DNA of 64,000 nt from Ehretia macrophylla (GCA_037974665.1 CM075764.1:85368825-85432824), one strand, 5' to 3'; positions 32,460 through 44,702 are shown, numbered from the stretch's first letter. Numbers and translations are program-made. The notes: a model not told the origin generated them from the letters alone.

Positions 32460-35372
32460 TATAAGGCCCGACACGAAACCACATGCATTCATACCATTTA
32501 ATGCGTATTTACATCGTTTAATGTGCAATTACATCATTTTATGTGCATTTACATCATTTTATGTGCATTTGTCTCGTTTAACGTGCATTTGCATACATTC
32601 ATGTGAATTTGGGTATTTTAGGTATCGTACAAAATAATTAAACGATACCGATTAATAATAGAATAACTAGATAGTTAGGTTGTAACAACATGGCAAACTA
32701 GTAAATAGTTTATTAGTTAGAAGGGCTAGTTGGTCATTTTGCTTGTTACAAATATCCTACCTACCATTTATCATCAAAAACAAAACAAAATACACCCAAC
32801 ACACACACTCTCAAAACTGGCACTCACACACACACATACAAACCAACAGCTGAGCAAGAAAAAGAAGAAAGAAAGAAAAGAAGAAAAAGAAGAAGGAAGA
32901 AGAAGAAATAGGAAGAAAACCAAGGTTTTAAGCTTCCATCACCAAGTTTCTTGCCTTCTCTTGCTATACTCAAGCTCAATATTACTTTTGATCACTATTT
33001 GAGGTGAGGGGTTTTCTTTACTAAATTTATTTTCAAAGTTTTCAAAGTTTTATAGCATGAGATTGGATTATATAGCCGTGTATGTGCTTAGAAGTTGTTT
33101 TGAGAGCTATCTGCGTATTGTTTTTGTATAGCCAAATGGACATAGTAGATCTTGTTGAATGAGGCTACAATTTGGATATGTTGTACGTGATTGTAGTGGA
33201 ATAAACTTTGTGTTTAGAGTATGTCAAGATTTTTTGGTTAAACTATTGTTTTAAGCCCATTTCCGAGAGTTTAAGGTATTTTACACAAATCTGGATACCT
33301 TCTTTGGGCAGTGATCTTGCATGTTCGATTTTAGGTATCAAATGATGTTGTATTGATATGATATTTGGATATGTTGTGCAAAAATCATATTAGAACACAA
33401 TTTGTGTTTAATGTTTGTTCATATTTTGAGGTTAAGATGTTCTTTTAATGTCATTCCAGTGAGGTACTGATTCTCGCGGATATTCTGGACAAATTTGTGC
33501 AATGTTTTTCTAAAGGCCATATCTCAGCGAGTTTAATTCCAAATTGAGTTATGTTTGTTTTTAGAGCTATCTACACTTAAAAGCTATGTCTCTGGGAAAT
33601 TTCAAAAGTTTAAAAGGCCTGTAGATAGGTTAACCGAATTAAATAGAGTAAACATGTGCAGTAGGCTTGTGTTGAAGAGATTTCCCCTTGTTTGTCTTGG
33701 ATGAATTGCTTTTAATGTGATCTAAATGGGGTTGTATGAAGTCTAATTGCTTAGTAATTGCATATTCTACATGAATAACCTCAAATGATACCTGAATGAT
33801 GCTTAAATATGAGTTTTATACATGATTTGAAGTATGGGAAGTGGTGTATGCAACTATAGGTGAGAAGCTTTAAAAATTGACCATATATGTGTTGTAAATG
33901 TCAAGTTTGTGTGTTAAGCTTGATTCAAGGTTATAATTGCACTTAGATGGTATTTTAGGCATGTAAAAGTGTTTGTCTTGGAGTTGTAGTTAAAGGAAGG
34001 ATTGTAGATGTGTATATGAGTTGCAAGAGGGGGAAAAATGGTGTTAGAACATGAGAATTCGTAGTTGAACTTGCTTGGTTGGGAGCTGCTGGTCGAGGGA
34101 GTGGGTCGAAGGACTCAACCTATTCGCCTCTTCCGATACCTTCTGGACAAGTCAGATGAAGGAGCCGGGCAAGTCACTCGCCCGACTCACTTGCCCGACC
34201 CCCCTGTTTTCCTTCATGAGTTTGGCCCCTTTGTGTTGGTTTGAAATGAGGTTTTTATGTCTAATTGCTAACATGTTCAATGAGTATTGTGTGGGTTATT
34301 TGTGGCATTATAAGTGTGTCTATAAATGTTATTCTTGCATTATATATATATGAAGTCATGTTTGAATAAGAATTACTTGATGAGTCTTGAACCATCTATA
34401 TGCTTACATATCACCACTACATGTATAAATGTTTATATGACAGAGGCAACCTACTTTGTTGCCCTCCATATGTGTTCTAAATGTTACATGTATCCAAATA
34501 CAAATGTGATCAAAATGTATACACGACAATGATACAACTTTTTGGCATAATAACGTCGTTTTCTCTGGGAGGCATCAGGCTTGCCATGTATGGTCTTGAC
34601 TACCATAGTCCAATTCCCTATCTCGCTTGGACCCTTGTTCCTTTGAGAGGTGGGTCGTAGGATTGGGTACACCCAGAATACCCTTGCTTGGAGTGATAAG
34701 GGGAAGATGTTGACAAATGATTCGAGGTCGGCTATCTCCAATAAATGTAAATATAAACGTATCCTTTTTCTATGTGTATGGTTAGCTTTTGTTTCTTATT
34801 GAATGTTCAAGATTATGTGTTACCTACTCTTAAGTTGTGTTCATATGTGCATGGCATGGTTTACTCGAAACGTTTTCAAAAGACAATTTTTGTGAAAATC
34901 CCTACCCGTTTTCCCTTTACTGAGCTAGGTGTAGCTCACCCTTTTTTTTGACTATTACAAGTAAGGTTATTTGAGCTCAAGGAGTTTGAAGGTGAATGAC
35001 TTGTTTACCGTGCATTGAATGGTGGATATTATCAATTGTGGAGTTTTTGTAAATGATGATGTATTGGAGAATTATTGTATGACATAATGGAATTATTATA
35101 GAGTTATAATTCTTGGTAATAAAGAGTTGTTATGAATGTTTGTTGTAAGGGATTCTTGAAAACAATTGAAGAGGTTTAGTTTAATGGTTTTGATGTTTTG
35201 CTTTATGATATTAGTGATCGGGCTATTGTGAGTGTGCCTTTACGGACTTAGGAAGAGTGATCTTCTTAAGCCCGTGGCATCACGATCTTAGGTTGTTTGT
35301 GGTTCATGTAAGTTTGGATATTATTATTTCTATGGTATCAGAGATTATATTAGTGAAAATAAGGTCAAGACA
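32460..35372 (+). repeat. 3' LTR (~2.9 kb)
   Basis: Starts TATAAGGCCCGACACG (presumably TG mutated to TA) and ends AAGGTCAAGACA. The length is close to the 3,006-bp solo LTR at 45586. A CA-rich then GAA-rich tract lies at 32790-32930. The start is the least certain boundary. Confidence 0.65.
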
Positions 35373-35585
35373 GTTTCTCTCTTATGTAGTTGACTTGTAT
35401 ATATATATGTATGTAAGGTCGTTGCTTCAAGTGTTGACTTAGGTACGTGGTGGTTATGTATAGAAGGTCTAAGTCATGGTTACTTGTAAAGTAGAACTAT
35501 TTAGTCTATAACTAAGTAGTAGAGCTGGACACTCTACTATGGTAGAAGTTATTGTGAATAAGGTCCCTTTATAGAAGGGTAGTCT
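35373..35585 (+). repeat. Direct repeat A, copy 2
   Basis: Starts exactly at the 3' LTR boundary with GTTTCTC. Colinear with 26509-26718 to GAAGGGT, then the two copies diverge because copy 1 is interrupted by an LTR. Confidence 0.85.
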
Positions 35586-37335
35586 GCCTTGATCATGGAT
35601 GGGGTTCTAGACTTACTTCACTTATGCATGTGTATGCATTGGACTAGCCACCGTAGGTGTGTTACTCTAAATAAGTACTATCAAAGAAAGAGGTCACTTA
35701 TACCTACTAGCTTCTAAGTGGGCTAATGCTCTTAATCTTGAGCATACGTGGATGAACTGACGAAGTCAAGTTTTGCGCTTTGAGTAACTATGGGTGAGAT
35801 CTTATATATGGGTCAATAGCTCTGTGATTTGGGTGTCTGGACTTGGTTAGAAGGGACATGCACATGCAATAAGGAATTTATACTATTACTCCCTTAGAAT
35901 GATCCAGGTTGATCATCCTGAATCTATGCATAGTAGTACAGTTTACTATACTGGTTGTTACAGTTATGGGTAGCTCCCATGTATAAGTGCTAAACTTCTA
36001 GAGAATGGTTAGATTATGGGTTAGATGTTCTAAGAAGAATAACATGTAGTCAAAGAGGTGATAGTATACTTGGTAAACCTGTCTTGACTATGAGTGAGTA
36101 TAGATGGGTGTTTTTGGTCATTATCACTTAGTTGGTCTAAAGACAGAGCGTCACATATTATTTATACAGTAATTATCTTGGAGTGCAGCCATAGTCTTTT
36201 AGTGGAATAGACTAAGGTTAAAGTGGTAAAATATTGTTAGGAGACTAGCGAGAATATTTTGATCATGTTCAATGGAAGGATAATTATGTCTTTGGTCCCC
36301 CTTCTAGCCATTTGCCTTATAAGTGTATTTACTAAAGATAAGAATTACTAGTTGAAAGAGAGGATTTAATATTTTGGCAATTAGAGATCATAAATAGAAT
36401 TTCCTATTTGTGGAAAATATTTTTTGTTTTGATTATTGGCTGAATTTTGGATTAAAAGAATTGTTAAATAACAATTAAATAATTAATTAAAGTCTAAAGG
36501 CTACAAAATATTTAAGATAATTGTCCATAGGTGGAAATAGTATTATTCTTAAATAGTAGACTAGATTTAGATTTTGAAAATTAATTGGAATTAATTAATT
36601 AATCGAATTAGAGCACACAGGCTTAGCCAAGACCTCTTGGCATATGGACCAAGGTGGGGCGCTGGGTCTGGGTCGGCCTAGGGTTAGTGGGTCTGCTATG
36701 TGGGGTAGTTTATTGTGGGAATAGTTAATATGAGTTGAAATTGGATTTACCATAGTATTATGGGATCGAAGGATAATTCAAAGTCCTAATCCAAGTCTCC
36801 AAAGGATTCGATTTTAAGACAGGATTAGCACTCATATTTCACCTATAAATAGTTCTCTTCCCCAAGCTCTATAGTTGCACCATCTCTTTTGAGATCTCTC
36901 TCTTTTTCTCTCACGAGTAAGATTCAACTTTTCAAGAAACTCAAAATAGTTTTTCTTTTAATTTAGTTCAGCAAGATCGAGTCCCATAGATCGAAGCGGA
37001 GTTTCCTTAGGTAGCCACCGACCTACAGTTATCCTTAAACTTCCGTAACTTGATCAACACTTAAGCTAGGAATTTGGAATATAGGGTAAGATTAAAGTTG
37101 AGGAGCAGAAGACTCTCCCAGGTGTGTGGAGCATTGTTCTTCAGCAAAGGTGAAGTTTTCTCGTTTTGTTCTTTTCGATAAGGTATTCCTGAAAACTTTA
37201 TTTGCTTTTAAAATTAAACTATGAACTATTTGGATGTTCAAGTAGCCAAATAAGGGAATCTTTTTACTTTCCTTTCCTTTATTTTTCTTCCTCTAATTTC
37301 CTTTCCTTTCTATTCCTTTGTGCAACCAAACACTA
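35586..37335 (+). other. LTR-like repetitive DNA without coding
   Basis: Continues repeat A. Contains a strong TATA box (CCTATAAATAG at 36842-36852) followed by a CT-rich leader, as in LTR U3/R regions, and ends in a T/C-rich tract just before the plastid DNA. No primer site or partner LTR found, so the element type stays open. Confidence 0.4.
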
Positions 37336-37339
37336 TGAT

Positions 37340-37891
<552 letters not shown>

Positions 37892-37893
<2 letters not shown>

Positions 37894-38277
37894 TCTCGCG
37901 AACAGTGATTCGATTGATGATGAAGAAAAAGAATTATTGGTTCAGTTCTTTACCTTAACGACAGAAAAAATGATTGATCAAATTCTATTGAGTCTGACTC
38001 ATAGTAATCATTTATCAAAGAATGACACTGGTTATCAAATGATTGAACAACTGGGAGTAATTTACTTACGATACTTAGTTGACATTCAAAAAATGTATCT
38101 AATGAAGTATGAGTTCAATACATCTAGTTTAGCAGAAAGACGGATATTCCTTATTCATTATCAGACAATCACTTATTCACAAACTTCGTGTGGGGCTAAT
38201 AGTTTTATTTCCTATCTCATGGAAAACCCTTTTCGCTCCGCTTAGCCTTATCCCTCTCTAGGGGTATTTTAGTGATA
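37892..38277 (+). pseudogene. ycf2: Plastid ycf2 fragment
   Basis: Open frame with the ycf2 stretch [48 protein letters not shown]. The adjoining PFRSA then a stop corresponds to the region before the ATPase-like GTGRS motif, which is lost. Joined directly to petB on the left. Confidence 0.95.
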
Positions 38278-38855
38278 TGAGGGGTCAGTACATAAAAATT
38301 TAAGGCCATTTCTTCAAATTTCTCTCCATTTCTAAGTTCATAGCCTTCGCAGTAGCTTCATCGATATTACCTACCAAATAAAAGGCCTGTTTAGGAAGAC
38401 CATATAATTCTCCGGAAAGGATCAATTGAAACCCTCTAATTGTTTCTGCTAGACCAATATATTTCCATAGAGAATCGGTAAATACTTCTGCTACGAGAAA
38501 GGGTTGTGATAAGAAACGCTCAATTTTTCACACTCTTGGTACGGTTAAACAATCATCTTCAGATAATTCGTCCAACCCAAGGATAGCTATAATGTCCTAA
38601 AGTTCTTTATAACGTTGTAAAGTTTGCTTCACTCATTATGCAATTTCATAATGTTCCTTACCAATGATCCGAGGTTGAAACATGGTTGATGTTGAATCTA
38701 AAGTATCTACTGCCGGATAGATCCCTTTGGCAGCTAATCCTCTTGATTGTACAGTGGTAGCATCTAAATGTGCAAATGTCGTAACAGAAGCAGGGTCAGT
38801 CAAATCATCTGTAGGCACATAAACTACTTGAATACAAGTTATGGACCACATTTTG
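38278..38855 (-). pseudogene. atpB: Plastid atpB 3' part with atpE start
   Basis: Minus strand. The ATP synthase CF1 beta-subunit C-terminal half is recognisable: [46 protein letters not shown], then with stops the DELSEDD region and [11 protein letters not shown] near 38310. The atpE start ([10 protein letters not shown]) overlaps the atpB end near 38277-38305, as in the plastome. The nucleotide-binding P-loop is not included. Confidence 0.95.
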
Positions 38856-39050
38856 GTAAAAGGAAGCGATTCAGTAATTAAACCTTTATGAATCCATTTT
38901 TGTTCTTTCATTCTAGGTAAAACCCCCTTGAAGTATCAACTAATGGAGGATGAACGATATTAGACAACTCGCCCCCTTTTTTTTTTCAAAATAGGAAGTT
39001 TCAGATCCAAGTTGGATATTAAAAGGATTACCATATATAACACAAAATTT
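38856..39050 (-). pseudogene. infA: Plastid infA 5' end and rps8 3' end
   Basis: Minus strand. [17 protein letters not shown] is the start of plastid initiation factor IF-1 (start codon at 38911), followed abruptly by atpB codons. Upstream, the end of rps8 (ILCYIW then stop, near 39026-39045) and the rps8-infA spacer are present in native order. Confidence 0.85.
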
Positions 39051-39795
39051 TGTCCCTGGGATTGGCTTTGGGCCTTTCCTGTGCAGCTTAGGTGGAAAGC
39101 AAAGAAAGCCTCCTTATGGGAGGCCCGAGTCATGAGTAAGATACCACTCTAGAAGAACTAGAACTCTAACCTTGTGTCAGGACCTACGGGCCAAGGGATA
39201 GTCTTAGGTAGATAGTTTCTATGGGGTGTAGGCTTCCCGGAGGCGTGCAAAAGTTTCTCGGGCCGGACGGAGATTGGCCCTCGAGTGCAAAGGAGCTTAA
39301 CTGCAAGACCCACCTGTCGAGCAGGGATGAAAGTCAGCCTTAGTGATTCGATGGTGCCGAGTGGAAGGGCCATCGCTCAACGGATAAAAGTTACTCTAGG
39401 GATAACAAGCTGATCTTCCCCAAGAGCTTACATCGATGGGAAGTTTTGACACCTCGATGTCTGCTCTTTGCCACCTGGGGCTGTAATATGTTCCAAGGGT
39501 TGGGCTGTTCACCCATTAAAGCGGTACGTAAGCTGGGTTCAGAATGCTGTGAGACATTTTGGTCGATATTCGATGTGGGAGTTAGAGCATTGAGAGGACT
39601 TTTCCCTAGTACGAGAGGACTGGGAAGGACGCACCTTTGGTGTACCAGTTATCGTGCCCACGGTAAACACTGGGTAGCCAAGTGCGAAGTGGATAACTGT
39701 TGAAACCATCTAAGTAGTAAACCCACCCCAAGATGAGTACTCTCTTATTCCGACTTCCTTAGAGCCTCCAGTAGCACAGTCACTGTCAAAAAATA
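39051..39795 (+). pseudogene. rrn23: Plastid 23S rRNA, 3' quarter (domains V-VI)
   Basis: Recognisable conserved rRNA stretches: AGGTGGAAAGCAAAGAAAGC, GCTCAACGGATAAAAGTTAC, CTAGGGATAACAAGCTGATC (peptidyl transferase region), and the sarcin-ricin loop at about 39609-39624 (AGTACGAGAGGACTGG; functional copies have ACCGG). Ends AGCCTCCAGTAGCACAGTC. Many C-to-T changes and small deletions; no 4.5S rRNA follows. Not a functional rRNA. Confidence 0.95.
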
Positions 39796-39799
39796 AATA

Positions 39800-40297
39800 T
39801 ATACAGCAATGGAGCCATCATAGTGTTTTTTAATTACTCTGAAAGGAAATGTGGCATTTTGATCATTTACCTATCTCCTTGGTCTATCATATATTATATT
39901 TTTCTTTTTCTTCAATTGAGGCTAAAGGTCAATTTTATTGTAGAGTCGTATGCAATGCACAAACGATGGTCGTATGATTGTTCAATTCTATCTTTTTTTC
40001 TTATTATTTTTATCTTTATTTTCTCTTCGCTTCATCATGGAAGATAGATGAATTTTTTATTATGATCATTAGGGTAATGATCCATCAACTTGATAGTTCT
40101 TTTTATGAGGTACAAATGGGAGAATTTATCTTGGAAGCAGAAGAACTGCTGAAACTGTGTGAAATTCTTACAAGGGTTTATATACAAAGAACAAGCAAAC
40201 CATTATGGGTTTTATCCAAAGATATGGAAAAAGATGTTTTATGTCAGCAACAGAAGCCCAAGCTTATGCAATTGTTGATCTTGTAGCAGTTGAATGA
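39800..40297 (+). pseudogene. clpP: Plastid clpP intron 2 and exon 3
   Basis: Group II intron end with a domain V-like hairpin near 39939-39980, then exon 3 of the ClpP protease subunit from about 40072: [49 protein letters not shown] frameshift after KDV changes the last part; the old frame ends VDLVAVE with TGA at 40295-40297. Confidence 0.9.
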
Positions 40298-40443
40298 AAA
40301 TAACATAACATAGATTTCACGCAAATCAATGATTTGAGATTTTATCTCTGAATTTAATTTCTATTAAATGGAAGTATTTCATAATCAAATCATCTGGTTA
40401 GGATTAATCTAAACCAACCCATTCATTATGTATACGATTCAAG

Positions 40444-40557
40444 ATACCAACTATTAAACAACTTATTAGAAATACAAGACAGCCGATGAGAAATGTCACG
40501 AAATCCCCTGCTCTTCGGGGATGCCCTCAGTGCTGAGGAACATATACTAGGGTGTAT
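40444..40557 (+). pseudogene. rps12: Plastid rps12 exon 1 (5'-rps12)
   Basis: Exactly 38 codons, the normal size of the trans-spliced first exon: [29 protein letters not shown], stop, GTYTRVY. The start codon is ATA instead of ATG and there is one internal TGA. The group II intron start GTGCATAG follows. It lies just after clpP, as in plastomes. Confidence 0.9.
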
Positions 40558-40579
40558 GTGCATAGTTCGAACTGTATAA

Positions 40580-41150
40580 GAACAATAATCAATTTTAGCT
40601 CAAATGGTTTGTAGGGGAACCCTACCTTCTCTGATCCATTTGACACATGCAATTTCTTTTCTGTCAATACGTCCTGCAATTTGTACTTGAATTCCTTTTG
40701 TATCTGCTTGTTCAGTTAATTCAATAGCTTTTTTAATTGATTTTCTAAATGAAACTCTTTTCTTTAATTGTCCGACTATAAGTTCTACAAGAATATTAGG
40801 GTTTCATAAGGTTTTGCAATTCCTGTGATAGCAATATTAAGTTTTCGGTTCACACAATTAAATTCTTTTTATAAATTCGCATGTAATTCTTCGATTCCTC
40901 GTGGTCAACTTTCTATTAATAGCTTTGGAAATCCCATAAAGATTATGACTTGGATCAAATTGATTCTTTTTTGAATCTCTATACGTGCAATTCCCTCGAC
41001 CACAAAGGATATTCTCATATTTTTTTGTACATAATTCTTGATACAATCTCTTATTTTTTAATCTTCTTGTAGACCCTCAGAATAATTTTTTGGTTGGGCA
41101 AACCAAAGGGAATGATGACCCTGGGTTGTACCAAATAAAAAATGTATTTA
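40580..41150 (-). pseudogene. rps3: Plastid rps3
   Basis: Minus strand, ribosomal protein S3: HHSLWFAQPKNYSEGLQED near 41105-41070, [60 protein letters not shown] and, near the end, [17 protein letters not shown] at about 40670-40625. Several stops and a frameshift. Sequence up to about 41270 may be flanking plastid DNA that I could not assign. Confidence 0.9.
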
Positions 41151-41270
41151 CCTAGCAACAAGTCTAAAGTAAAATCAAATGTAATGAATTGGTTCAACAC
41201 TGACCCTAATTGCTTTTGTTTTATTGATATTGAATTGATCCCCATCAGAACAAAATTCACTTGATTAATA

Positions 41271-42750
41271 CATGTGCACCTACCAATTTGACATAAATTT
41301 CAAGATATTTTATCGAATCGTGTGATGAAGAGATTCTAGTTGTTCCCCGAACTAAATTAAACCATTTTCAATAACTTCTTGATCCCGCTTACTAGATTTA
41401 TCATTTGTTATTTTCCTGTCTTAGTGTGAGATAAGAATATCTTAAAAAAAGCTTTTTCTTTTCTGGCGGACCAACACTAGTTATACACAGACCTCTACTC
41501 TTTCTCCAATCTCCTCTCTAAACATTTCTTTATATATTTCCTTAACATTCACTCATATTTTTTTCTTCTAATAACTAACTTAAGTATTAAAGTGTTTTTA
41601 ATTGACACTACACCGGTGTTATAAACTCATTAAGTCCTCCTTGCCTTCTGATTTTATAGATTGTTAGTGCTTTTTACGTTTAGATTGAAAATTCTGCATT
41701 CAAAATATTAATTAAAAATTTCATGGTCTACATGAATCAAGTTAGGATCCCAATACTAGTATCATGCACCATTTTAGTAATTCGGGAAAAACTCCATTCA
41801 AGTGTCAATTTTTGTCCAACTTTTACATATGGAGTGAATTTCACAATTTCTATCTAAGTTGATATAATCTGGCAACCGAATGAAAGAAAGGGTTTGTTTT
41901 CCAAATGTCTAGGTCCACTCTTATTTTTTACTTTCTCTCATCTCGGATTCACTACATATCTTACTTTTATCTCACTTTGGGTCTATCACACTCCCAACCC
42001 TTTATTTCTCTCACTTCGGTCTTACTCATACATCTCACTTATTTCTCATCTTAAACCTATCCATCCCAACAAGTGTCAACTCGAAATTAGAACGTTTGAA
42101 AACGTCCAAAAACATAAGACGTTTTTCAAGAATTTTGATGAAAGAAAAATTCTAGTAATTCACGTGGTACTACAGTTAATTAACCTGTGCTCATAAGTAT
42201 CCCGAACCCTACACGGCAGCAACAACCAGTTGCAGGCGGTGCCAACCCTTTCCCATGTCGCCATCCCCCACCAATCACGCATTTATGGTCGTTATGAAAA
42301 CAATGACAAGTTTACCAAAAAAAAAAAAAAAACGAAGACAAGAGAAGGAAACAAAAAGTAGTCGTTACGAAAACACAAAAGGCCTAGCCTTTCTCAGCCG
42401 GCTTCAACACTTTGGCAACGTTCCAATACACCCCCAACGTCTCTTTTCCTCATTTTCATTTCAGATCCGTTTTCAACGGTCATTTCTTTTACCTACCTTT
42501 TGAAAATAAATATACCTCCAACCTAAAAAGAACCAATTATTAGTGTCCAAACACAATTATATCAACGCGTTTTTGAAGGAAAAAAAAACACTCACACACG
42601 CACCAACTTAAAATAATAACTATTCCCTACATATCTAACGCGCAAATTACAGATTCAATTGCACAACAAGACAGCTCGAAAAACACCTCACACCTTTCAT
42701 CATTAAATCTCACTCAATGATTTTTATTTTTTTTTTCCCTTTTGACCCCC
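41271..42750. other. Upstream region of the CML gene
   Basis: No gene seen. Contains a C/T-rich 'tctcacttcgg' region (41930-42060) resembling part of the MITE at 12635, and an A15 run near 42320. The proximal part is the presumed CML promoter. Confidence 0.5.
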
Positions 42751-42757
42751 TATATTA
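42751..42757 (+). promoter_or_regulatory. Putative TATA box of the CML gene
   Basis: TATATTA, 223 bp before the start codon at 42980, preceded by a T-rich tract. Chosen by position and sequence only. Confidence 0.4.
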
Positions 42758-42979
42758 AGCCACCAAGTTTTTCTCCTGTTTTTTCTCATCAAAGCTAGCA
42801 CACATACCACACAATACCATTCCATTTTTTGAACCTTTTTTCTTTGTGGCACAACAATATCCTAAACAAACAAAGCCTCCTATATTCTCACCCCTTGTCA
42901 TCAACTGACAACAAGAAGCAAGCGACCAAACAAGACCTTCTTTATAGACACCATCCCCTAGCAATCATCCTAGATCAAA

Positions 42980-43432
42980 ATGGATGCGGATGATCTTCGA
43001 CGTGTTTTCCAGATGTTTGATCGCAATGGGGATGGTCGGATATCGAAGAAGGAGCTTAATGATTCTTTAGAGAACATAGGAATCTTCATACCTGACGTGG
43101 AGCTTACCCAAATGATCCATAAAATCGACATTAACGGAGATGGATGTGTCGACATTGAAGAGTTTGGTGAATTGTATCAGTCTATAATGGAAGAGCGTAA
43201 CGAGGAGGAAGATATGAAGGAAGCTTTCAACGTTTTTGATCAAAATGGAGATGGTTTTATCTCGGTGGATGAGCTTAAATCAGTGTTGGCATCTCTTGGT
43301 CTTAAGCAAGGGAAGACAGTTGAGGATTGCAGGAAAATGATCATGAAAGTGGATGTGGATGGAGATGGAATGGTTAATTTCAATGAATTCAAGCAAATGA
43401 TGAGAGGTGGTGGTTTTGCTGCATTGTCTTGA
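42980..43432 (+). CDS. Calmodulin-like protein, CML3/CML7-type, four EF hands
   Basis: Intact intronless gene of 150 codons. Ca2+ sensor predicted to bind calcium and relay it to target proteins. Four canonical EF-hand loops, each starting with Asp and ending with Glu: residues 14-25 ([12 protein letters not shown]), 50-61 ([12 protein letters not shown]), 87-98 ([12 protein letters not shown]) and 125-136 ([12 protein letters not shown]). All have Gly at loop position 6, so all four should bind. The acidic linker [13 protein letters not shown] and the C-terminal [11 protein letters not shown] match Arabidopsis CML3/CML7 from memory of the family. No signal peptide, and no C-terminal prenylation Cys. 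Start chosen as the first ATG with full homology. Surroundings are transposons and plastid DNA; no operon logic applies. Confidence 0.95.
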   Translation: MDADDLRRVFQMFDRNGDGRISKKELNDSLENIGIFIPDVELTQMIHKIDINGDGCVDIEEFGELYQSIMEERNEEEDMKEAFNVFDQNGDGFISVDELKSVLASLGLKQGKTVEDCRKMIMKVDVDGDGMVNFNEFKQMMRGGGFAALS

Positions 43433-44060
43433 GCTAAAGAATTATAAAAACAAATCTGATTTCTCATATTTGATAGATAGAGCTTTCTTTAGAATGTAAA
43501 TATATCAATCTATTTCTTGAGCTCCATTAATGGTGACTGGCGGGTGGCTATGCCGTCATCAATGTTTCCGGGCCAAAAACATACCATTTTTCGTTATTTG
43601 CCGATCTGATGAACAGGATTGGCAGCCAAGTCTGGGTTGAAGAAGATGGGATGAGGGAAAAATTATAGGTAGAAAAAAAAGGTCAACGGGTCCATTTTTT
43701 TTATTCTTTGATTTCTACGTATTAATATAAAAATACCCATTTGTATAACAGTATATTGAGTCTGTTCTTTTGCAATTCTTTTTCATTTCTTATTTCATTG
43801 TTTGCGTATGTAGTCTTTTGTTGTGCCATAATGAATTTTTTTTTTTTTCATTCTTTTGTTCGTTTTCTCTTATACTTTTTTTTTTTTTTTTGCTGGGAAA
43901 GTTTTCTCCTAATACTTTGATACCATGATGGAACCCTCGACTTGTGACGTTCATCTCCGGATCAGCTCGTAACCATGTAGAACATTGTGATACATCACTT
44001 TTCTATCCTTTCATTCTTCTTTTTTTACGATAGAGTATTTAGATATTTGACATATTTGAA
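43433..44060. other. CML 3' flank
   Basis: Presumed 3' UTR and intergenic DNA. Poly-T runs near 43838-43848 and 43879-43892. No gene. Confidence 0.6.
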
Positions 44061-44068
44061 TTATTTTC

Positions 44069-44186
44069 ATAAGAAGTAAAATGTGATGAAAAGTTGATAT
44101 AAAATATTACTCTAACTCTAATATAATTCATAAGAAGTAAAATGTGATGAAAAGTTGACATAATGTATTACTCCAACTCTAATCAC
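44069..44186 (+). repeat. Tandem duplication, 60-bp unit
   Basis: CATAAGAAGTAAAATGTGAT starts at 44069 and again at 44129; the copies stay near-identical through ATTACTCTAACTCTAAT. Confidence 0.9.
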
Positions 44187-44212
44187 ATATTTCTCTCTCT
44201 CTCTTATACAGA

Positions 44213-44702
44213 CATACACACATACGAAAGCAAGCATATAAATGGCAAAGTCACTAAGGCATAGGTCACTTAAGGTAGGTGAGAAGCTAAAATTTTAGAA
44301 ATAGTAATACACAATCTAAGCTAATCTGCAAACAAATAATACACACATACGAAAGCAAGCATATAAATGGCAAAGTCACTAAGGCGTAGGTCACTTAAGG
44401 TAGGTGATAAGCTAAAATTTTAGAAATAGTAATACACAATCTAAGCTAATCTGCAAACAAATAATACACACATACGAAAGCAAGCATATAAATGGCGCAA
44501 AGTCACTAAGGCGTAGGTCACTTAAGGTAGGTGATAAGCTAAAATTTTAGAAATAGTAATACACAATCTAAGCTAATCTACAAACAAATAATACACACAT
44601 ACGAAAGCAAGCATATAAATGGCAAAGTCACTAAGGCATAGGTCATTTAAGGTAGGTGATAAGCTAAAATTCACAATCTAAGCTAATTTGCAAACAAATA
44701 AT
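44213..44702 (+). repeat. Four-copy tandem repeat, 125-bp unit
   Basis: CATACGAAAGCAAGCATATA recurs at 44221, 44346, 44471 and 44598. Units are 125-127 bp and over 95% identical by eye. Copy 3 has a GC insertion (ATGGCGCAAAG) and copy 4 lacks about 20 bp (TTTAGAAATAGTAATAC). Non-coding. Confidence 0.95.

Larger units (their letters stand above)
31049..35372 (+). mobile_element. Tekay-like LTR element with a ~370-bp interior
   Basis: 5' LTR truncated on its left (31049-32085), primer site for initiator-Met tRNA at 32088-32099, a short non-coding interior, a GGA-rich polypurine tract (32404-32459) and a full 3' LTR (about 32460-35372). The two LTRs are colinear over ~1,030 bp (31050-32085 versus 34340-35372) at roughly 85-90% identity. 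No gag or pol at all. Its right flank is repeat A copy 2. Non-autonomous or severely deleted. Confidence 0.75.

Noticed and set aside
32730-33002. 90-codon ORF with Lys/Glu-rich stretch
   Set aside because: Product of CA- and GAA-rich simple sequence inside the 3' LTR.
34484-34741. 85-codon minus-strand ORF
   Set aside because: Part of the 3' LTR; the equivalent ORF in the 5' LTR copy is broken and the sequence is non-coding in the solo LTRs.
38856-38911. Functional nuclear infA gene
   Set aside because: Only the first ~17 codons match IF-1 before switching to atpB, and there is no transit peptide.
39446-39703. 85-codon plus-strand ORF
   Set aside because: It lies entirely within the plastid 23S rRNA copy and translates conserved rRNA sequence.
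42255-42503. Small ORF upstream of the CML gene
   Set aside because: Crosses a poly-A run, has no recognisable similarity, and sits in the presumed promoter.
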